A DNA stretch of 64,000 nucleotides from Naganishia liquefaciens (lineage: Eukaryota > Basidiomycota > Tremellomycetes > Filobasidiales > Filobasidiaceae). Below are positions 59,938-64,000 of the stretch, piece after piece. The translations under genes and the position numbers were made by a program. Where the stretch lies: contig BLZA01000030.1 of NCBI GenBank assembly GCA_013423385.1, positions 372,001 through 436,000 of the forward strand, in the 5' to 3' direction. Each line of letters begins with the position of its first letter. The first letter of the stretch is position 1. The notes beneath the pieces are model-generated. The model was not told the DNA's origin, searched no databases, and worked only from the letters and a program-made list of their open reading frames with translations.

Positions 59938-60821
59938 ATGTCGAGGTCCCGCACATCATGGTCGGTATTTCTAATTTTGTGGTCGACACTGGCGCTTTCT
60001 GCCTTTGCAAATACCGAGATCATCAATTTCAGAACGACGCCCGGCTCGAGTGTATCAAGGCATAAGTCACTGCAGAAGAATGTGGTAGAGAATGTGTGAG
60101 TACAGAGCACTCACTGTTTACAGTATTCTTTCTCGCATGTCTGATTGAGAAACGTCTAGAACAGTAGCTTAATTCCCGGGCAGTCTCACAGAATTTCAAT
60201 TGCGGGCGCCGACTTTGCGAGTGCCGACGGTCAAGCAGCAACGGTTACGAGAGAGTTTCGCGTCCTCCTCGACGAATACGTCAAGAATCAGACAGATTCC
60301 GATGTCCGGCTCTGGTCGTGTCAAGCGTTTTTAGGCGGTTGTGATGCTACGGCTGACCAGGCGTGGACAGCAAGAATATCATGGCCCGCGACGGTATGTA
60401 TCTCATTCCTTCGCGTTGCTTGCCATGTCTTATCCTCAATCCGCCGAAGACACCGGCAGATTTCAAGCTCGCTGTCGGAGGCGTAGCTGACGCGAAAACG
60501 GGAGGCGGACACGACAGAATTATCCGTGTGCAAGTGGACCGCACAGGGATTACTGTCCCACCATCCGGTCCGTTGCGGATGCTCAGTCGACAGTTGGATT
60601 CAGAGTCACCCCTTATTCCAGCGGGAGATGCTGTCGAAGCGGCTTCTCTGCCGATTGTGGCAGACGCGGCGGAAGAGGATTTGGTCTTTGATCTCGTCAT
60701 CGAGCCATTGCTGTTTGGCGTGCTGCCACTGAAATCTCTCCAGACTGCGGTAGCGGTAATCGTCGTCGCGGTGATGGGATCTCTCATGATGAGCGTTCTC
60801 TTCAATCATGTTCCTATGTAG
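59938..60821 (+). CDS. Small type I membrane protein, possibly Pga1-like (GPI mannosyltransferase subunit)
   Basis: Three exons (59938-60093, 60184-60393, 60450-60821) join in frame to 245 codons. The protein starts with a signal peptide (SWSVFLILWSTLALSAFA) and mature N-terminus NTEIINFRTTPG, has a lumenal region of about 175 residues with a glycosylation site (NQTD) and two Cys (WSCQAFLGGCD), and ends with one membrane segment (TAVAVIVVAVMGSLMMSVLF) and a very short tail. The layout and the NTE start recall fungal Pga1, the partner of Gpi18 in adding the second mannose of GPI anchors, but the match is weak and other single-pass ER proteins fit as well. The exon structure with good splice sites makes the gene itself likely. 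Confidence 0.7.
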
Positions 60822-61427
60822 TCTCCCAATAGGAGATCAACCAAGATAGGCTTTGAGAACTGAGAAGGCCCACATCTTTCTGTGCTTATTGGCCAAAAGC
60901 TTTTGCGATACTTGGGGGCCAGACATAATGAATCACTCCAAGGAATATGGGTCCAGTTGGTAATTGTCATTGCTCTTGCAATATAGAGATGTTGCCCGTA
61001 AAGTCAAGATGTTTCTGAAATCCGAAGCTTTTCTTCGGAGCCTTTGTCAATGGATGACACGCGGTCGTCCGTCCGCTGTGACTTTGTACAGGTTCTGTAT
61101 CATTCTCAAGAATCCTCGGGTCTGGCATAGCATACGCGTGATAGGGTTCAGTCATGGCCCTGTCATTATTGAATCCTGCTTCTGCTCCTTCAGCGAAATG
61201 TCCTGGCTTGTTGCAAAAGGAAACTCGCCCTGATCGCCCCTATCCTTCTTAACAGGCGCGAAACCTGTTTCAGGTGCTCCCGAAAGCCAGATGTTTCAAA
61301 TAGACAGGCAACATTCTTGAACCTTTTTGACTTCCGATACTGCCTCAGTTTTGATCGTACAGTGTCGCCGTCGGGCTCTTGGGACAGACCGGGGAGAGGG
61401 CATTCCAAAATCTGCGGCCAAAAAGGA
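60822..61427. other. Intergenic region
   Basis: About 600 bases; no gene seen. The run of A at 61420-61424 reads as a T5 terminator for the minus-strand tRNA-Leu. Confidence 0.4.
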
Positions 61428-61534
61428 TGATCAGAGTGGGATTCGAACCCACGCCCCGGAGGACCAGTGAGATGGATTTAAGAACGAATCTGTCGACCTT
61501 AAACTGGCGGATTAGACCACTTTCCTATCTGACC
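61428..61534 (-). tRNA. tRNA-Leu(UAA) with intron
   Basis: Acceptor GGTCAGA/TCTGATC (one G-U pair), anticodon TAA at 61499-61501, anticodon stem GCCAG/CTGGT, the long variable arm typical of Leu, T-arm GTGGG-TTCGAAT-CCCAC, discriminator A. A 39-nt intron (61459-61497) follows position 37 and contains TTAAA, able to pair with the anticodon. A T5 terminator lies just downstream. Confidence 0.92.
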
Positions 61535-63220
61535 TTGTTGTAATCACAGAAACACTTTTGTAATATGTCCGTTTTGACCGTTGAAGCAGCCCTGCAGCGC
61601 AACCTTAGCCCCGTCACCCATAATTTTCAGTCTTATATGGCCCATACCCTTAGCCATTCGATGCTCTATAATAATTCTTGAGAGCAACGCAGCACGGAAT
61701 CGGTGACCTGGATCTTCAGTGATTCTCTGAAGGGTTCTGATCAGGTAGTTCGTGGAAGGTTCGAGAGTTGTATCGTGCGCTGATTTTACTAGTGGAAACG
61801 AACGATAGCGGTCTGCGTGAAAAAATTCAAGGCAATCCAAGAGGCGACACTCCTTACTGCTACATCTCACAGGACTTCCCAGTAAAGAAGCTTATCATTG
61901 ATAAGTACGTGCCATCGATTTCACGCGGCAGTTGCAGTTTAGACCATGACTCGGATAGTATTCGATCAACTCAGTCGCGGAGAGGTTACGGTCGCGGTTA
62001 ATCATGATGTCGAAGCTCATAGACAGAAGTCGTCGCGACATTCGAGCCTGATGGCAGTAACGCACTCACTCTCTGTACCTCGGAACTTCTCGAGGCATCA
62101 AAAGAGCGCGTTACGCGTGAGTACTTCCGCCCGGTTCTGTGAGTGCGGAAGGCCCTTGAACGCAGTCAGTCAATGCCTTTTTTCTCCCTTGGACGACCGC
62201 GATGGTTCTCGCTCAATCCAGTCTCCGTCCACTGTTTCTGAACTCACAACGCCCTCCTCTGGAAACCCGTCCCTCTTCTCAGCTATAGTCCTGCTCCGGA
62301 ATTGGTTCATTCTCTGGTAGGAACTGTTCGGCAGCCAGAAGTTTCAGGTCCCGAGACCAATAAGCGCAAACCAATGGTACAATCACAAAGCCCCGCAATC
62401 GACAGATGACCCTCAATCACCACCACAAAACTAGCCCTTCCGTAGCCGACCCCGGGGGACTTCATGGTTCGCTTGTAGTTTCGGTTCCTGATGGGTCTAG
62501 CGCTTCTGGGAAAAGCTCTCAGCGCCCTTCAAGGTATGCGATATCAATGCATTCACTGGAAGCTCTAATCACTCGGTATGTCAACTCAGCAACGAGGTGG
62601 GAGACGGTCAAAAACGAGACTCGGGCACATTCTGCTTTTAACCAGAATACAACTCTCTCGTCGTCTCTTGCCAAGTTGGCGTTTAGCTCTTGAAGCCTCT
62701 ACTCACCAGTCACCACTCAAGGACGGAGGCCACTCCTCTCCAATTTGATTGGTTGATCCCGCTTTGCATCATCAGAGTCCTTGTACATCTAAGAGTAGGA
62801 CTCCGTGATTCTAGAGTTGAAGGGGACCCAGAATCTGGCTTAGGAAGGCCCTGGCTCGAAACGCAACAGGCCGCATCGCGGATCTGACACCTCCCAAACT
62901 GTTCCTTTAGCTTGTATGTGAGGGCGATGGCCAGATGGGCGTATATGAGACTGTTATGAATGTGCGAAGTAATTGCTCCCCTTCTGGGCCCCACAGTTCA
63001 GCGCGCAATGCAGAGATCATCTTCGCCAGAGGATGGTTGCGAGAAGTCAACCACATCTGATGGTCACAAAGTCCGCGCGGTCCTGGCAGAATGACCATCA
63101 TTATTATGCAAGGCTTCGAAGCTCTTCAGGGGTAACACTCTTTAGTTATAACGGAGACACCGTGTGCATTTATATCAACATGAAATACACGGTCCCGCCC
63201 GAAAATCGCCACAAGCAATC
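61535..63220. other. Gene-poor interval between tRNA-Leu and the helicase gene
   Basis: About 1.7 kb. Frames such as 61946-62320 and 62406-62693 (+) show no recognisable domain or splice pattern. I see no supported gene. Confidence 0.4.
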
Positions 63221-64000
63221 TCATGCCTTGGCATAGGCGGCCTTCAGTCGCGACAGAGCGATCTGTTAGAGGATCGCTAGTCAGCAATCTACAACCGTTT
63301 GTGACACAAATACTCACATCGTAGCTCTCCCTCAAGCCGACCAGCTGGTCCTCCTTGATCTTGATCTTCTTAACTTGCTTCAGGTGGTTGGCGGTCGAGA
63401 GCATTTCCTTGAAATGTCGCGCCTGCAAACACGATGAGCTCGTTTGAACGGGACATGTATCTGGTGTCGCCCTACCTCTTGTTTCTCCACCAGTGTCCAT
63501 GCAGTACCCTCACGTCCCGCTCGCGCTGTTCGGCCGACACGATGCACATACTTGCGCATGTCCACTGGTGCATCGTAAGAGATGACATGTGTTACCGATG
63601 GCAGATCGATACCTCGTGCGATGAGATCGGAACAAATCAGACTGCAAGGCCAGATGAGCGTCACTTGCGCGAGGGTATCGACTCATCGCTCACAGATCGA
63701 CATCCCCCTTCTTGAAATCGGCAAGAAGCTTTGTACGCTCAGCCGTACTCAACTCTCCGGAATAGCCTTTCACCACCAATTTCTTCCTTCCGCCCATGTA
63801 TGCATCCTCGAAAAAGTTGATCAACTTCAGTAATCGTTCGGAAGAGTCCACTGATTTGGTAAAGCAGAGGGCTGATTGAATTCCGAAGCGGGAATCGTGC
63901 AGCAAGTACAACAAATTGAGGGGTTTGAACTCGGATGGCAGAATAACCATACGTTCCTAGGCAGCTATTTTTTAGCGAACGCGTCCTTTGCGAGCGAGTC
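63221..64000 (-). CDS. DEAD-box RNA helicase, Dbp6/DDX51 type (C-terminal part; cut by window edge)
   Basis: Dbp6/DDX51 helicases act in early 60S ribosome assembly in the nucleolus. The window holds only the second RecA-like domain and C-terminus: [20 protein letters not shown] and [40 protein letters not shown], then after an intron [40 protein letters not shown] (motif VI) and [15 protein letters not shown]. Further exons give [14 protein letters not shown] and the end [12 protein letters not shown], with stop TGA at 63221-63223. [12 protein letters not shown] and the early ARHF segment fit the Dbp6 group better than other DEAD families. The N-terminal domain with the DEAD motif lies beyond the right edge. 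Confidence 0.88.

Overview
The window looks like nuclear DNA of a basidiomycete fungus, most likely a Tremellomycete (Cryptococcus/Kwoniella/trichosporonoid relatives). The reasons are compact genes with many introns of about 50-80 nt (GTRAGT donors, CTRAY branch sites), a spliced Crypton of the type first described in Cryptococcus, a chromodomain Ty3/gypsy element, a fused siroheme synthase, and fungal tRNA genes with introns. No species can be named from sequence alone. LAYOUT. 1-7.2 kb (all minus): the N-terminal part of an F-BAR protein cut by the window edge, ERG5 (sterol C-22 desaturase) and a PRMT3-type arginine methyltransferase. 7.4 kb: U6 snRNA (+). 8.1-11.4 kb: a very large intronless orphan gene (-). 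12.5-13.5 kb: an RG-rich orphan (+). 14.0-17.9 kb: a divergent pair, a CDK-like kinase (-) and a coiled-coil/tandem-BRCT protein (+). 18-31 kb is the repeat-rich part: a dispersed repeat, a 29-unit pentanucleotide array, a small coiled-coil gene, an 8.7-kb LTR chromovirus, and a Mutator-like transposon remnant at its right edge. 31.2-40.3 kb: siroheme synthase (+), an FHIP-type FHF-complex subunit (-) and SAC1 phosphoinositide phosphatase (+). 42.0-44.7 kb: a Crypton whose five exons give one open 810-residue tyrosine recombinase. 44.7-50.2 kb is gene-poor, with tRNA-Tyr and a nest of decayed tRNA-Tyr copies. 50.2-64 kb is dense housekeeping DNA: PER1, the catalytic subunit of NAD isocitrate dehydrogenase, an intron-bearing tRNA (best read as Met), RPL35, a myotubularin phosphatase, a small type I membrane protein, tRNA-Leu(UAA), and a Dbp6/DDX51-type helicase cut by the right edge. 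THEMES. Membrane lipid and GPI biology recurs by chance (ERG5, SAC1, PER1, YMR1, F-BAR, FHIP, perhaps a Pga1-like protein); there is no sign of a biosynthetic cluster. Many neighbours are divergent pairs sharing 150-400 bp promoters (kinase/BRCT, FHIP/SAC1, PER1/IDH, YMR1/membrane protein). MOST NOTABLE. The points I rate highest are an apparently whole Crypton, loss of the zinc ligands in the PRMT3 N-terminal finger, a 16-bp perfect inverted repeat inside an RPL35 intron, a tRNA-Tyr graveyard, a 48-nt GC-AG intron in PER1, a 784-nt intron in SAC1, and the large intronless orphan at 8-11 kb. I did not find a clearly new multi-gene system. The orphan and the Crypton are the best candidates for something undescribed.
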